A stretch of DNA of 64,000 nucleotides from Myxococcales bacterium (GCA_023248635.1 JAHFED010000003.1:124001-188000), one strand, 5' to 3'. Counted from the first letter of the stretch, positions 1 through 8,758 are shown. Program-made: numbers and translations. Notes: a model not told the origin generated them from the letters alone.

Positions 1-341
1 ACGGGCGGCGACGACGGCGGCGGCGACGACGACGGCGCTCCGACGCTCACTTGCACCCAGCGCTCGACGCGGCCGTCCACCGACACCGGTGGGCCCACCG
101 CGAGCACCTCGAGCGGGCGCGCGATCTCCAGGGTCGCGAGCACGGCCGCGTTGCGATCGGCGGACACGCGCAGGTTCGCTGCGTCGATGCCTACAAAGAG
201 GCGATCCCCGATGGCGATGGGCGACAGCGACGTCGACTCCGCGGTCGGCCAGCGGATGCTCGATTCGTAGCGCAACGTGGCCGGCGCCGGCGACGTCGTC
301 ACCGCTGGCAAGGCGAAGGACAAGGCCAGCACCAGGTTCAT
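1..341 (-). CDS. Partial secreted protein, SH3-like region
   Basis: The reading frame starts at an ATG whose first bases overlap the stop of the upstream cytochrome gene (ATGA) and runs off the window edge, so only about 113 residues are seen. The first 15 or so residues (MNLVLALSFALPAV) look like a short signal peptide. Further on, the run LRVSADRNAAVLATLEI followed by RPLEVLAVGP and RWVQVSV resembles a bacterial SH3 (SH3_3-type) fold, often found in cell-wall or periplasmic proteins. The last visible part is a Ser/Pro tract. It is the third cistron after the rplL terminator and is translationally coupled to the cytochrome gene. Function is otherwise unknown. Confidence 0.6.
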   Translation of the reverse strand, partial: MNLVLALSFALPAVTTSPAPATLRYESSIRWPTAESTSLSPIAIGDRLFVGIDAANLRVSADRNAAVLATLEIARPLEVLAVGPPVSVDGRVERWVQVSVGAPSSSPPPSSPP

Positions 342-1303
342 CGCGGCACCTCGAGAGGGATCTGCAACAGGGGGACGACGACGTCTTCGCGGGCCAAGTG
401 AGACTCGAGCCCGGTCTCTGCCAGACGCAAGCTCACGTCGACGACTGCCCCCGGCAGCAGGGGCCCCAAAGGAAGAGGCAGCTGCAGGGTACGCAAGCCG
501 TCGACGGGAATGCGCGTGTCGATGTTGTCTGCTCCCGTCGTCGACAGCCAGCGACCCAGGGTCTGGTGCACGAGCACGCGCTCGCACGAGGGGTCAGCGC
601 ACACCCGCACCAACAGACGGCGAAAGGGATCACCGGTCGGAATGGCGTGCCCAGCGTCTCGCGCCGACAAATGGACCTGCACCATCGCACCATCGACGCC
701 ATCGACGACGGCGGCGTCCACTGCAAAGGCCGAGCGCACGAAGGCGGCGTCGCGGGCCCCCAGGAAGCGGTGACTGGCGTTTTGCATGTGACACGTGCGG
801 CACGAGCGCCCCTCCGCCGCTGCGTCGCTGTGCCGCCATTCTTCGATGGTATCTTGCGCCCGCACGTCGCTGTGCGGACGTTCGCCGACCTGCCAGGCGT
901 CGACAGCCCCAAGGCCCAGCAGCGGCACCTCGTGACAGGTGGCGCACAGGCGCTCGTCGCCCATCGCTTCATCCTGGGCGATCGGATGGGCGAGGCGCGC
1001 CAGCAGCCCCGGCTCACGCGCGCTGCGCAGACCCGCCCCTGAGCGGTGGCAGGACAAGCAAGTGACGCCGTCGTTCGGGGCCGCCGCATCGGGCCCGTGG
1101 CAACTCAGGCACCACGGCGCGCGTCGGCGCGCGAAGCTCACTTCAAACGCTGCACGCATTGACGAGAGCGCGTGACCCGAGCTCTCCCACTGGGTGTGCT
1201 CGCGCTCGTGACAACGCGCGCACGACGCCGGAGTCCGCAACGACGACGACGACGTGCAGCCGAGCAAGAGCAGCAGGCAGAGAACCAGTGGCACTGCAGC
1301 CAC
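338..1303 (-). CDS. Multihaem c-type cytochrome lipoprotein
   Basis: This 321-residue protein begins with a hydrophobic signal ending in a lipobox (LLLLGC near residue 16), so it should be an outer-membrane or periplasmic lipoprotein. Five CxxCH haem-binding motifs follow: CARCH, CLSCH, CLSCH, CATCH and CRTCH, all in the first 60 percent. The C-terminal part (about 190-321) has no haem motif and looks like a beta-rich domain. Its likely role is extracytoplasmic electron transfer; the partner is unknown. The start is a GTG about 36 bp beyond the terminator of the rplJ-rplL unit. It overlaps the next gene by 4 bp, so the two are probably an operon. The specific cytochrome family is not identified. 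Confidence 0.8.
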   Translation of the reverse strand: MAAVPLVLCLLLLLGCTSSSSLRTPASCARCHEREHTQWESSGHALSSMRAAFEVSFARRRAPWCLSCHGPDAAAPNDGVTCLSCHRSGAGLRSAREPGLLARLAHPIAQDEAMGDERLCATCHEVPLLGLGAVDAWQVGERPHSDVRAQDTIEEWRHSDAAAEGRSCRTCHMQNASHRFLGARDAAFVRSAFAVDAAVVDGVDGAMVQVHLSARDAGHAIPTGDPFRRLLVRVCADPSCERVLVHQTLGRWLSTTGADNIDTRIPVDGLRTLQLPLPLGPLLPGAVVDVSLRLAETGLESHLAREDVVVPLLQIPLEVPR

Positions 1304-1338
1304 CGTAGCGCAGGTCTGTTGGAATCAGATACAACGAC

Positions 1339-1360
1339 AAAAAAAACGGCCTTACGGCCG
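1339..1360 (-). terminator. Intrinsic terminator after rplL
   Basis: Read on the minus strand, CGGCC-GTAA-GGCCG is followed directly by eight T residues. It lies 60 bp past the rplL stop and before the cytochrome gene, so it should end the rplJ-rplL transcript. Confidence 0.85.
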
Positions 1361-1378
1361 CTTCTTTGTTGCTCAAAT

Positions 1379-1404
1379 CCTCAAGATGCATGCGCATCTT
1401 GAGG
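1379..1404. repeat. Perfect 11-bp inverted repeat
   Basis: CCTCAAGATGC, a 4-nt ATGC loop, then GCATCTTGAGG. It lies between the rplL stop and the terminator. The AAGATGC/GCATCTT arms make it a relative of the AAGACGC/GCGTCTT palindrome family found elsewhere in the window. It may protect the 3' end of the rplL mRNA. Confidence 0.75.
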
Positions 1405-1419
1405 ATCAAGACGATCAGC

Positions 1420-1797
<378 letters not shown>

Positions 1798-1883
1798 GTG
1801 TGTCTCCAAGTTTATCGCGTGTTTTGCACGCGAATCAGGGGATAAGAAAACGAGAACTACCGTAGCAAAAAGAGTCGGTACGA

Positions 1884-1940
1884 TTCAAGACGCGCCAGCG
1901 TCTTGAACATCCAAACTTCAAGACGCGCCAGCGTCTTGAA
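1884..1940. repeat. Two palindromic repeats in the rplJ-rplL gap
   Basis: Two identical copies (1884-1907 and 1917-1940) of the palindrome TTCAAGACGC-GCCA-GCGTCTTGAA lie 33 bp apart in direct orientation. Each can form a 10-bp stem with a 4-nt loop. They lie within the rplJL transcript and could cause processing or attenuation between the two genes, which would fit the need for more L7/L12 than L10. That role is inferred. Confidence 0.85.
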
Positions 1941-1964
1941 CATCCAAACTTCAAAAGGGAGGGC

Positions 1965-2495
1965 TCAGGCCGCCTTCTTCGCGTCGTCGTCGTGCTTTGC
2001 CTGCAGCACGCCCACCAGGTGTTGGGCCGGAGCGTTGATCTGGGCGAGCATCTTGGCGGTGACGCCGTTGATGGTGCCCAGGAGTTGCGCCCGCAGCTCA
2101 GGCAGAGAGGGCATCGTGGCCAGGGCCTTGACGCCGTCTTCGCTGAGGCGGTTGCCGCCCTGGAAGCCTGCCTTGATCTTGAATTTTTCAAGGCCTTTCT
2201 TGAATTCGGCGATGGCCTTGGCGGGCGCGACAGGGTCGGTCTTGTGCCAGGCAATGGCGGTGACTTCGCGGAAGTCATTGGCCATCACACTCAACGGCGT
2301 CCCCTCGGTGGCCTTCTTCGCCAGGGTGTTCTTCACGACGCGGTAGTTGACTCCCGCGTCGTGCAGCTTCCTGCGAAGGGCGTCCACCTCGGCGGCGTTC
2401 AGACCCTGCACGCTCGTCAAGACCAGCGCGGCGACGTCTTTGAATTCGGTTTTCAGGAAGGCGAGTTGCTCTTCCTTGGTCGCGCGATCGGTCAT
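1965..2495 (-). CDS. rplJ: 50S ribosomal protein L10
   Basis: This 176-residue protein is the base of the ribosomal stalk, binding 23S rRNA and L7/L12 dimers. The order is typical: N-terminal rRNA-binding domain with TDRATKEEQLAFLKTEF, the RVVKNTLAKKA motif, the central FREVTAIAWHKTDPVAPAK stretch, and a C-terminal helix (AQHLVGVLQAKHDDDAKKAA) for L7/L12 docking. The frame is open further upstream, but the ATG at 2495 has an AGGAG 6 nt before it and gives the family-typical N-terminus. rplK and rplA are not upstream; the next gene encodes a membrane protein. Confidence 0.97.
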   Translation of the reverse strand: MTDRATKEEQLAFLKTEFKDVAALVLTSVQGLNAAEVDALRRKLHDAGVNYRVVKNTLAKKATEGTPLSVMANDFREVTAIAWHKTDPVAPAKAIAEFKKGLEKFKIKAGFQGGNRLSEDGVKALATMPSLPELRAQLLGTINGVTAKMLAQINAPAQHLVGVLQAKHDDDAKKAA

Positions 2496-2896
2496 GCGAG
2501 CTCCTACGTGACGGTTGGCGTCTGAAACCCACGGCTTCGTCGTCGACGAAGACCACCGGGGCGCTGCCGCAGGGGAACCTGCAACAGTGACCAAGGCCGC
2601 GAGCCAGAGGCGCTTGCGTCGAGGTCATCCAGACTTGAGCCGAGCTCGGTCACGGTGCCCTTCCGATGTCCGTCTGCGACATCCGTCGGCGCGATCCGCT
2701 TTCCGCCTCGTCTCGGCCGGCTGGACCAGGGGCCCATTTCAGCGTTCGCCCTCAGAGAAGCTCTGGGGAGGAGCGCACCGACTGTCTCAGACGGGCAGGC
2801 ACCGGAGATCCCGAGGGATCGACCGCGTGCCTCCTTCGCTGCTGCGTCTAGGAGACGACGTCGCCGACCGCAAGGGCCATCTTCGGTGTTTGACGC
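2496..2896 (-). promoter_or_regulatory. Long 5' leader of rplJ
   Basis: About 400 bp without a convincing gene lie upstream of rplJ. In many bacteria this region holds the L10 autoregulatory leader. On the minus strand a small hairpin (GATGTC-GCAGACG-GACATC, 2665-2683) with a purine-rich loop is visible, and the AGGAG of rplJ is at the 3' end. I could not match the L10-leader consensus with certainty, so the regulatory assignment rests mainly on position. Confidence 0.35.
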
Positions 2897-2953
2897 TCAA
2901 GACGCGCCAGCGTCTTGAACCATCAGAACTTCAAGACGCTGGCGCGTCTTGAA
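2897..2953. repeat. Head-to-head pair of palindromic repeats
   Basis: Two copies of the AAGACGC/GCGTCTT palindrome, with loop GCCA at 2897-2919 and loop TGGC at 2930-2953, so they lie in opposite orientation. The second copy reaches into the upstream gene and supplies the last codons (FQDAPAS) and stop codon of the membrane protein encoded at 2931-3488. Confidence 0.85.
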
Positions 2954-3488
2954 AGGCGCGCGCCACGGCGAGCAGGGGACCAAAGCCGGCGACGACGCCG
3001 ACGACGGCTCCGACGGCGGATCCCACGCCCGTCACGGGGCAGAGCAACATGCCGACGGTGCCGCAGACCAAGGCGGCAGCGGCGAAATCCAGGCGGTGCC
3101 GGCGCAAACGCGAAAACGCGAGCCCGGCGACGACGCCGACGGCGGCTGCTGCGGCCGCGCAGCCGAGCCCGCACCACGAGAAACACAGCCCGCCGCCGCA
3201 CAGGCAGCGCGCCGACACCAGGGGACCGATGAGCAAGGGAACCATGGCGACGACGACGCCGGCCAGGGCTCCCTGCATCCCGGCCCCCGAGCGCCAACCT
3301 GCGAAGGCGGTGGCGGCGACCAGCACCAGGCCCAGCGAGAGGGCTGCCGTTGCCGGAGCACCCGCGTGACAGGCCAAGGGCGCAAAGGGGACGACGGCGA
3401 GAGCGCGGGGCAAGCTCCAGGCGAGGCGGCCGCGCTCGTAGGCCGAGAGAAAAGGGGCCAGGGGCGGTGACGACGTGGGATCAGCCAT
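2931..3488 (-). CDS. Cys-rich multi-spanning membrane protein
   Basis: This 185-residue protein has a short cytoplasmic-type N-terminus (about 1-25), then four to five hydrophobic segments. Between two of them lies a cysteine cluster (C95, C97, C102, C106 and C110, SARCLCGGGLCFSWCGLGC), with three more Cys elsewhere. The ATG overlaps the sigma-factor stop, so the two are translationally coupled. That position suggests a membrane partner of the sigma factor, perhaps an anti-sigma or metal/redox sensor. No known anti-sigma domain can be recognised, so this is inference. The last seven codons come from an invading palindromic repeat. Confidence 0.6.
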   Translation of the reverse strand: MADPTSSPPLAPFLSAYERGRLAWSLPRALAVVPFAPLACHAGAPATAALSLGLVLVAATAFAGWRSGAGMQGALAGVVVAMVPLLIGPLVSARCLCGGGLCFSWCGLGCAAAAAAVGVVAGLAFSRLRRHRLDFAAAALVCGTVGMLLCPVTGVGSAVGAVVGVVAGFGPLLAVARAFQDAPAS

Positions 3489-4017
3489 GGGGCTCTCCGC
3501 GGACCGAACGGGACGTGACGAGGGCGCGCAGGCGATCGAGGGCCCGTTGCCGTCGTTTTCGCAACGTGGGGTAGCCAGCAGCGCCGCCGTCGAGCAGGGC
3601 GCGCAGCGTTTGCTGATCGTGATCGTCGAGGTCGACGAAGGCGCGGGCCACGCGGGTGACGTCTTCAGCGCGCACCAAGTCGCCCAGCACGTCTGCCGAC
3701 GAGAGCAGGTCGTCGTCGAGGGGCACCAGGCGGGCGCGCGCGCGCTTCTTGCGCAGGGTGCGGCATTCCCACGTGACGAGGGCCAGGGCCCACCCGAGTC
3801 CCGAACGCGAGGCGTCGAAGGCGGCCACCTCCCCAAAGAGGCGCAGCAGCGCGCTCTGGGCGGCGTCGTTGGCGTCGGCGTCGTCGTGGAGCTGGCTGCG
3901 GGCGAGGGCCAGGCAGGCAGGCCAGAGGGCGTTGAACACGGGACGAGCGGCGGCGCGCTCACCCTCTTTCAGGCGAGCTAGATCGTCTTGCAGGGTGCGG
4001 CGCGCCGCCGGATCCAA
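3481..4017 (-). CDS. ECF-like RNA polymerase sigma factor
   Basis: About 178 residues with the two-domain layout of extracytoplasmic-function sigma factors. A region-2-like helix bundle (FNALWPACLALARSQLHDD, SALLRLFGEV, GWALALVTWECRTLRKKR) is followed by a region-4-like C-terminus (LDDHDQQTLRALLDG, YPTLRKRRQRALDRLR). A promoter -10-binding role is expected, but the regions are divergent. The start is uncertain: a TTG at 4017 begins 7 nt after the stop of the Cys-rich peptide gene, and a GTG about 50 nt earlier would overlap that gene. It sits between the secreted Cys-rich peptide and the Cys-rich membrane protein, all on one strand. Confidence 0.65.
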   Translation of the reverse strand: MDPAARRTLQDDLARLKEGERAAARPVFNALWPACLALARSQLHDDADANDAAQSALLRLFGEVAAFDASRSGLGWALALVTWECRTLRKKRARARLVPLDDDLLSSADVLGDLVRAEDVTRVARAFVDLDDHDQQTLRALLDGGAAGYPTLRKRRQRALDRLRALVTSRSVRGEPHG

Positions 4018-4024
4018 AGGTCGC

Positions 4025-4147
4025 TCAGCCGCAGTCGCAGGCGCCGCAGGGGCAAGACGACCCACAGAAGCAACCCAGAGCGTCGGCGCCAGCAGCAAAG
4101 GCCGGGACGGCGACGATGAGAGACAAGAGCAGGGCACGCAGTTTCAT
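4025..4147 (-). CDS. Secreted Cys-rich 40-residue peptide
   Basis: This small gene encodes a clear signal peptide (MKLRALLLSLIVAVPAFA) followed by a tail of about 20 residues. The last 15 contain six cysteines (C26, C28, C32, C34, C37, C39 in CFCGSSCPCGACDCG). Such spacing suggests metal binding or a network of disulfides. A GGAG lies 10 nt before the ATG. It is the first gene of a unit with the sigma factor and the Cys-rich membrane protein. I do not recognise a named family. It could be a metallothionein-like periplasmic peptide or the target of the sigma factor. Confidence 0.6.
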   Translation of the reverse strand: MKLRALLLSLIVAVPAFAAGADALGCFCGSSCPCGACDCG

Positions 4148-4261
4148 GGGTGGTGTTCTCCTTCTGGCCTCTTCTGGGCGCAAGGGGCGCGATCGTGACC
4201 CGCCGGATCCAGATTGCGGCCGAAAACCCGCCATGGCGTCCAAGCGTGCCAACAATCGGTG

Positions 4262-5575
4262 ATGCGCATGCCCGCGGCGGTCCCAGTCTGCTTGGTGTTC
4301 CTGCTCTCGGCCTGCGATCTCGGGGCCGTGGCCCTCGGCGACGACGACGTCGACCAACGTTTGCTGAGCGAGAGTCCCGCTGCCCTCCATCTGGTGGATG
4401 CACTGGAGGGTGGGGGCGAGCTCACCTTTGCCCAGCTCTTCGAGCGCGGCGAAGGCCTGACGTTTGCGAACCGGCCCGATCCCAGCGCCCTGCTCACGGC
4501 CACCAACGTCCTTGACGACGCGCGCGATCGCGCCGGCCGCGTTCCCCTCACCCTGCTCACCCTCAACATCGGACTGCTCGATCTCAAAGTGCTCGGCTTC
4601 ATCCCCTATGCCCGCACGCCGGATCTCGACCAGAGGCGCCAGGTCGTCGCCGGCCGCATCTTTTCCCGCGCCGACGACGTCGTCTTGTTGCAGGAGCTCT
4701 GGCTCGAGCCCGACATCGAAGAGTTCGTGCGCACCGGTGAAGACTTCGGCTACCGAGGCTTCTTTCCCCACGATCGCAGCACCCACGTCGACGGCCTGGC
4801 CATCTTCGTCAAGGAAAGCGTGATCAGCGGGGGCACCACTCCGAGCGTCAGGGGCGGCACCTACGCCTCCCAAGACACCAAGGAGTATTTCCCCGGCCCG
4901 GGCATCCAGCGCAGCTGGATGTCACTGCGATTCATTCACCCTGATGTCGGTCCGGTCACGCTCTTCGATACTCATCTCCAATCGTTTCCAGAGCACTGGC
5001 TGGGGCGCATGAAACAGGGCCGCGAGCTGGGAATCATCATGCGTCAAGTCCTCGATGACGAAGAAACTGCCGACGACCTCATCTTGTTGGGTGGCGATCT
5101 GAACGCGGCGCCCTACTACACAAAAGCGACCTGGACCATTCCAGATGGGAGCGTGCAGGATCGCTGGTTTCACAATACGTTGTTACAGCCAGTTCTGGCG
5201 AGCTATGCCGATCTGGTCGACCTGGCCATCATGGGGCGCCCCGCCAGAGACGCCCTCGCCGACGTGGCCCTCGGCGATACCGTGGTCAACGACGCCACCA
5301 CGGCTCTCGACATCCCCGGGGCCAGCCCCGATTGGTGCGCGACGACGCCGACGACCACCTTCACCAACACGGACTGCAACTCCTTGTCCTTCGAGCAGTA
5401 CGCCGGCACCGAATACCCCGCACGCGTCGATCACCTCCTGGCCCACGATCCCAATGGGCGCATCGTCGTCGCCAAGAGTGAGCTGGTGTTCACCAAGCCC
5501 GAGCCCTTCGGTGGCGTCGTCGTCGAGACGTCGGATCACTACGGCGTCGCCGCGGAGATCTTCGTTTCGCGCTGA
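4262..5575 (+). CDS. EEP-fold lipoprotein (endonuclease/phosphodiesterase family)
   Basis: A 437-residue lipoprotein: the signal peptide ends in the lipobox LLSAC near residue 17. The rest matches the endonuclease/exonuclease/phosphatase (DNase I-like) fold: LTLNIG at the first strand, VVLLQELW (metal-binding Glu), TLFDTHLQS, LLGGDLNA (catalytic Asp/Asn) and the C-terminal SDHYGVAAE (catalytic Asp-His). A VDHLLAHDP strand precedes the last motif. Family members cleave phosphodiesters in DNA, inositol phosphates or sphingomyelin; the substrate cannot be told. The protein should face the periplasm or cell surface. It is transcribed away from the sigma-factor operon and converges with the PQQ-propeller gene. 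Confidence 0.8.
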   Translation: MRMPAAVPVCLVFLLSACDLGAVALGDDDVDQRLLSESPAALHLVDALEGGGELTFAQLFERGEGLTFANRPDPSALLTATNVLDDARDRAGRVPLTLLTLNIGLLDLKVLGFIPYARTPDLDQRRQVVAGRIFSRADDVVLLQELWLEPDIEEFVRTGEDFGYRGFFPHDRSTHVDGLAIFVKESVISGGTTPSVRGGTYASQDTKEYFPGPGIQRSWMSLRFIHPDVGPVTLFDTHLQSFPEHWLGRMKQGRELGIIMRQVLDDEETADDLILLGGDLNAAPYYTKATWTIPDGSVQDRWFHNTLLQPVLASYADLVDLAIMGRPARDALADVALGDTVVNDATTALDIPGASPDWCATTPTTTFTNTDCNSLSFEQYAGTEYPARVDHLLAHDPNGRIVVAKSELVFTKPEPFGGVVVETSDHYGVAAEIFVSR

Positions 5576-5594
5576 GCTCGGCTGAGGTCCGGCT

Positions 5595-6779
5595 TCAGCG
5601 GAGTGCGACGAGGCCGTCGTACATGGGGACAAACAAGGTGCCGTCGGCGATGGCCACGCTGCCCCTCGCCTTGAAGCCGATGGGCCTGCCTCGGATGATG
5701 TCCTCGGGCCGAAGCCTCCACAGCAGCTTCCCCTCTTGGACGGCGACGGCGACGACGTCTTTGATGATCGCGTAAATCACGCCGGCGGCCACGACCATCG
5801 CACCGTCGGATTGGAGCGCGGTGGCCGTCTCTGCACACACCCATTGGCGCTGACCGGTCGCTGCGTTGAGGGCGTGCAGCGCGTCGTTGCCGTCGCGCAC
5901 AAACAGCTGGCCGTTCGCGGCAGCAATCGGAGCCAGTCGATTCAGCCCCGCGGTCTCCTCACCGAAGTGGCTTTTCCAGACGACCTCGCCCGTCGTCTGC
6001 TCGAACGCGATCACCGTATCGAATTCATCCGGCTCAGCTCCCCGCGCAAGCACCAGACCGCCGGCGAGCACCGGTCCGACGCCGCCACCCGACACCTTCT
6101 GCTGCCAGAGCGTGCGCTTGCCGTCGGCTGCTTCGACAGCGATGAGTGCGTCGTCGGTGGTCACAAAGAGGACGCCACCGGCGAAAGCGATCGGGGCGGT
6201 GACCTCGCTGTTGACGACGCAGGTCCAGCGCTTTCGCCCTTTGACAAGATCGACAGCGTTCACGGCGTTCTTGCTCGCAACGTAGGCCACTCCGTCGTTG
6301 ATCAGCGGCGAGCCCTGGATCTTGCTGGCCTTCCAGAGCCAGCGTTGAACGCCGGTCTGCTGGTCCAGCGCGAACATTCCATCCTTGCTGCAGGCGCAGA
6401 CGACGCCGTCGGCAACCGCAGCCTGTCCCAGGGGCCACGATTGCGATGGGGAGGTCTTGTGTTGCCAGATCTTCTCGCCCGTCTTTGCGTCGACGGCAGC
6501 GAGATGCGCCCCGGTGCCCCCGGTGACCAGGCCGCCAGCTTCCACCGGAAACCCGCCCCACTCGTCGCCTGAGATCTCGACGTCGCTGCTCCTCCACACC
6601 AGCTTGGGCTTGAGTCGAGGGCCTTCACCGTCGAGCGCGCCGGCGCGACCGTGTCCCCGCCAAATGGTCGCAGCCGCGACCGGGGTCAGACGTTGGGCGA
6701 GTGGCACCGTGGCGTCGCTGCTCGACCTCGTCGAAACGCGTTTTCGAGCTCGTACCGCCTGTTTTTCTGTCGGCATCAT
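5595..6779 (-). CDS. PQQ-like beta-propeller repeat protein
   Basis: About 394 residues made mostly of PQQ/pyrrolo-quinoline-type propeller repeats. The pattern AVDAKTGEKIWQ recurs as ALDQQTGVQRWLW, AVDLVKGRKRWT, AFEQTTGEVVWK, ALNAATGQRQWV and AVQEGKLLWR, giving about seven blades. These repeats are known from BamB-like scaffolds and from quinoprotein dehydrogenases. No catalytic Glu/Asp set of a dehydrogenase is obvious, so it is likely a binding scaffold. No signal peptide is visible in the first 50 residues. The start is taken at the ATG at 6779, since a GATACT box lies exactly 6 nt upstream; the frame is open 19 codons further. Confidence 0.75.
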   Translation of the reverse strand: MMPTEKQAVRARKRVSTRSSSDATVPLAQRLTPVAAATIWRGHGRAGALDGEGPRLKPKLVWRSSDVEISGDEWGGFPVEAGGLVTGGTGAHLAAVDAKTGEKIWQHKTSPSQSWPLGQAAVADGVVCACSKDGMFALDQQTGVQRWLWKASKIQGSPLINDGVAYVASKNAVNAVDLVKGRKRWTCVVNSEVTAPIAFAGGVLFVTTDDALIAVEAADGKRTLWQQKVSGGGVGPVLAGGLVLARGAEPDEFDTVIAFEQTTGEVVWKSHFGEETAGLNRLAPIAAANGQLFVRDGNDALHALNAATGQRQWVCAETATALQSDGAMVVAAGVIYAIIKDVVAVAVQEGKLLWRLRPEDIIRGRPIGFKARGSVAIADGTLFVPMYDGLVALR

Positions 6780-6785
6780 GCGCGC

Positions 6786-6791
6786 AGTATC
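6786..6791 (-). promoter_or_regulatory. Putative leaderless -10 box
   Basis: GATACT on the minus strand, 6 nt before the ATG of the propeller gene. It fits the recurrent box-to-start spacing seen at many genes here. No clear -35 was found. Confidence 0.35.
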
Positions 6792-6919
6792 GAGACGCGA
6801 CCCAAGCGCGTCCACGGCTGCCTCCGGACTCCGCATCCGCCCGGCGGCGGAGAACAGCTGTCACACCCACCCGATGACGACCAGTAGCTGAAATGCCAGC
6901 ACCTGGGCGGGGGTACGCG

Positions 6920-8725
6920 ATGCCGCAGTACGACGTCGTCATCAAAGGTGGCCTGGTGTTCGATGGCCGGGGCGACGCTCCGCTGCGCGCCGACGTCGGC
7001 ATCAAGGACGGCGTCGTCGTCGAGGTCGCGCCGGGACTGAGCAGCGAGGCGGCCGACGTCGTCGACGCTGCCGAGCGCTGGGTCATGCCGGGCTTCATCG
7101 ATTTGCACACGCACTACGACGCCGAGATCGAGGTGGCGTCGGGCCTGTCCGAGAGCGTGCGCCACGGCGTCACCACCGTCGTCGTCGGATCGTGCTCGCT
7201 CTCGATGGCCTTGGGATCGCCCGATGACCTGGCCGACATGTTCTGTCGCGTCGAGGCCATCCCCGATCGCCTGGTGCGGCCGCTGCTGCGCCAGCTCAAG
7301 ACGTGGAACGATCAGCCGGGCTACCTCGACCACCTCGACACCCTGCCCCTGGGGCCCAACGTCGCCGCCTTCTCGGGCCACTCCGCGCTGCGCGCCCACG
7401 TCATGGGGTTGTCCCGCAGCGTGACCCCGGGCGAGTCACCGTCGTCGTCGGAGCTCGCACAGATCGAGGCCCTGGTCGAACAGGCCGTCGACGTCGGCTA
7501 CCTCGGCGTGTCGATTCAGACCCTGCCCTGGGACAAGATGGGCGGCAGCGCCGACTACCGATCGCGGCCCTTGCCCTCGACCTTCGGCAGCTGGAGCGAA
7601 TACCGGCGCATCACCAAGATCCTTCGACGACGCGGCGCCATCCTGCAGGGCGTTCCCAATGTGTCGACCAAGGTCAATGTCTTGCTTTTCCTGCTCGAGA
7701 GCGTGGGGCTCTTTCGAAAGACGTTGAAAACCACCGTCATCTCGATGATGGAACCGCGTTCGAGCCCGGGAATTCACCGTCTTATTGGCGCGGTCTCTCG
7801 CTTCTTTCATCGCTTTCTCAAGGCGGACTTTCGCTGGCAGGCGCTGCCCAACGTGTTCGATCTGTGGGCCGACGGCATCGACCTCGTCGTCTTCGAGGAA
7901 TTCGGGGCCGGCACCGCGGCTTTGCATGTGCAGGACGCCGTCGCGCGCGGGCAGTTGCTGCGCGATCCGATGTATCGCAAACGCTTTCGCAAGGAGTGGA
8001 CCAGCCGTCTTCTTCCCAAGGCCTTTCACCGCGATTTCAACCAAAGCAAAATCTTGGCCTGCCCGGATCCAAGCGTCGTCGGCCGGAGCTTCGCCGACGT
8101 GGGGGCGGCGCGCGGCGTCGATGGCGTCGACGCGTTCCTCGACCTCGTCAGCGAGCATGGCGATGCCGTGCGTTGGTACACGGTCATGTGCAACGAGCAG
8201 GTGTCGTCGGTTCAAGAGATCGTGAGTCACCCCGACGTCCTGCTGGGCTTCTCCGACGCCGGCGCCCACCTCCGGCAGATGTCCCACTACAACTTTCCGC
8301 TGCGCCTCTTGAAGCTGGTTCGCGACGCCGAGCAGCGGGGCCAGCCCTTCATGTCCGTCGAACGGGCGGTGCACCGGCTCACGGGCGAGATCGGCGCGTG
8401 GCTCGGCCTCGATGCCGGGACCCTGCAGGTCGGCAAGCGCGCTGACGTCGTCGTCGTCGACCCCCGCTTCCTCGATGCCCGTCTCGATGAGGTGTCAGAG
8501 GTGCCCATCCAGAATTTCGGCGACGATGCCTTTCGCCGGCTGGTGCGCCGCAACGACGACGCCGTCCCCGCGGTCTTCATCGGTGGCATCCGCGCGGTGG
8601 AAAGCGGTTGCCCCGTCGCGGCCCTCGGCCGGGTCCCCATGGGTCGGTTGCTGCGGGCCAGCACGACGACGACGACGACCAAGCCAGCCCCAGCGCTGGG
8701 CACGTCCTTGCCCCACGCGGCCTGA
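6920..8725 (+). CDS. N-acyl-D-amino-acid deacylase-like amidohydrolase
   Basis: A 601-residue protein of the amidohydrolase superfamily, D-aminoacylase branch. The N-terminal composite beta domain (YDVVIKGGLVFDGRG) leads to the first metal-binding motif DLHTHYDAE. A GHSALRAHVMG block and the C-terminal SDAGAHLRQ (catalytic Asp) follow, then IGAWLGLDAGTLQVGKRADVVVVD, the typical return to the small beta domain. Enzymes of this family hydrolyse N-acyl-D-amino acids or related amides in the cytoplasm; substrate specificity is not readable. The ATG at 6920 follows a GGCGGGGG purine run and gives the usual MxxYDVVIKGG start; the frame is open 9 codons earlier. Confidence 0.8.
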   Translation: MPQYDVVIKGGLVFDGRGDAPLRADVGIKDGVVVEVAPGLSSEAADVVDAAERWVMPGFIDLHTHYDAEIEVASGLSESVRHGVTTVVVGSCSLSMALGSPDDLADMFCRVEAIPDRLVRPLLRQLKTWNDQPGYLDHLDTLPLGPNVAAFSGHSALRAHVMGLSRSVTPGESPSSSELAQIEALVEQAVDVGYLGVSIQTLPWDKMGGSADYRSRPLPSTFGSWSEYRRITKILRRRGAILQGVPNVSTKVNVLLFLLESVGLFRKTLKTTVISMMEPRSSPGIHRLIGAVSRFFHRFLKADFRWQALPNVFDLWADGIDLVVFEEFGAGTAALHVQDAVARGQLLRDPMYRKRFRKEWTSRLLPKAFHRDFNQSKILACPDPSVVGRSFADVGAARGVDGVDAFLDLVSEHGDAVRWYTVMCNEQVSSVQEIVSHPDVLLGFSDAGAHLRQMSHYNFPLRLLKLVRDAEQRGQPFMSVERAVHRLTGEIGAWLGLDAGTLQVGKRADVVVVDPRFLDARLDEVSEVPIQNFGDDAFRRLVRRNDDAVPAVFIGGIRAVESGCPVAALGRVPMGRLLRASTTTTTTKPAPALGTSLPHAA

Positions 8726-8758
8726 CGCGGACTGCATTGCCGAGGTTGCGGGGCGCGG

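Noticed and set aside
2665-2683. Definite L10-binding leader motif before rplJ
   Set aside because: A small hairpin with GCAGACG is present, but the full consensus structure could not be matched by eye; kept only as a low-confidence leader.
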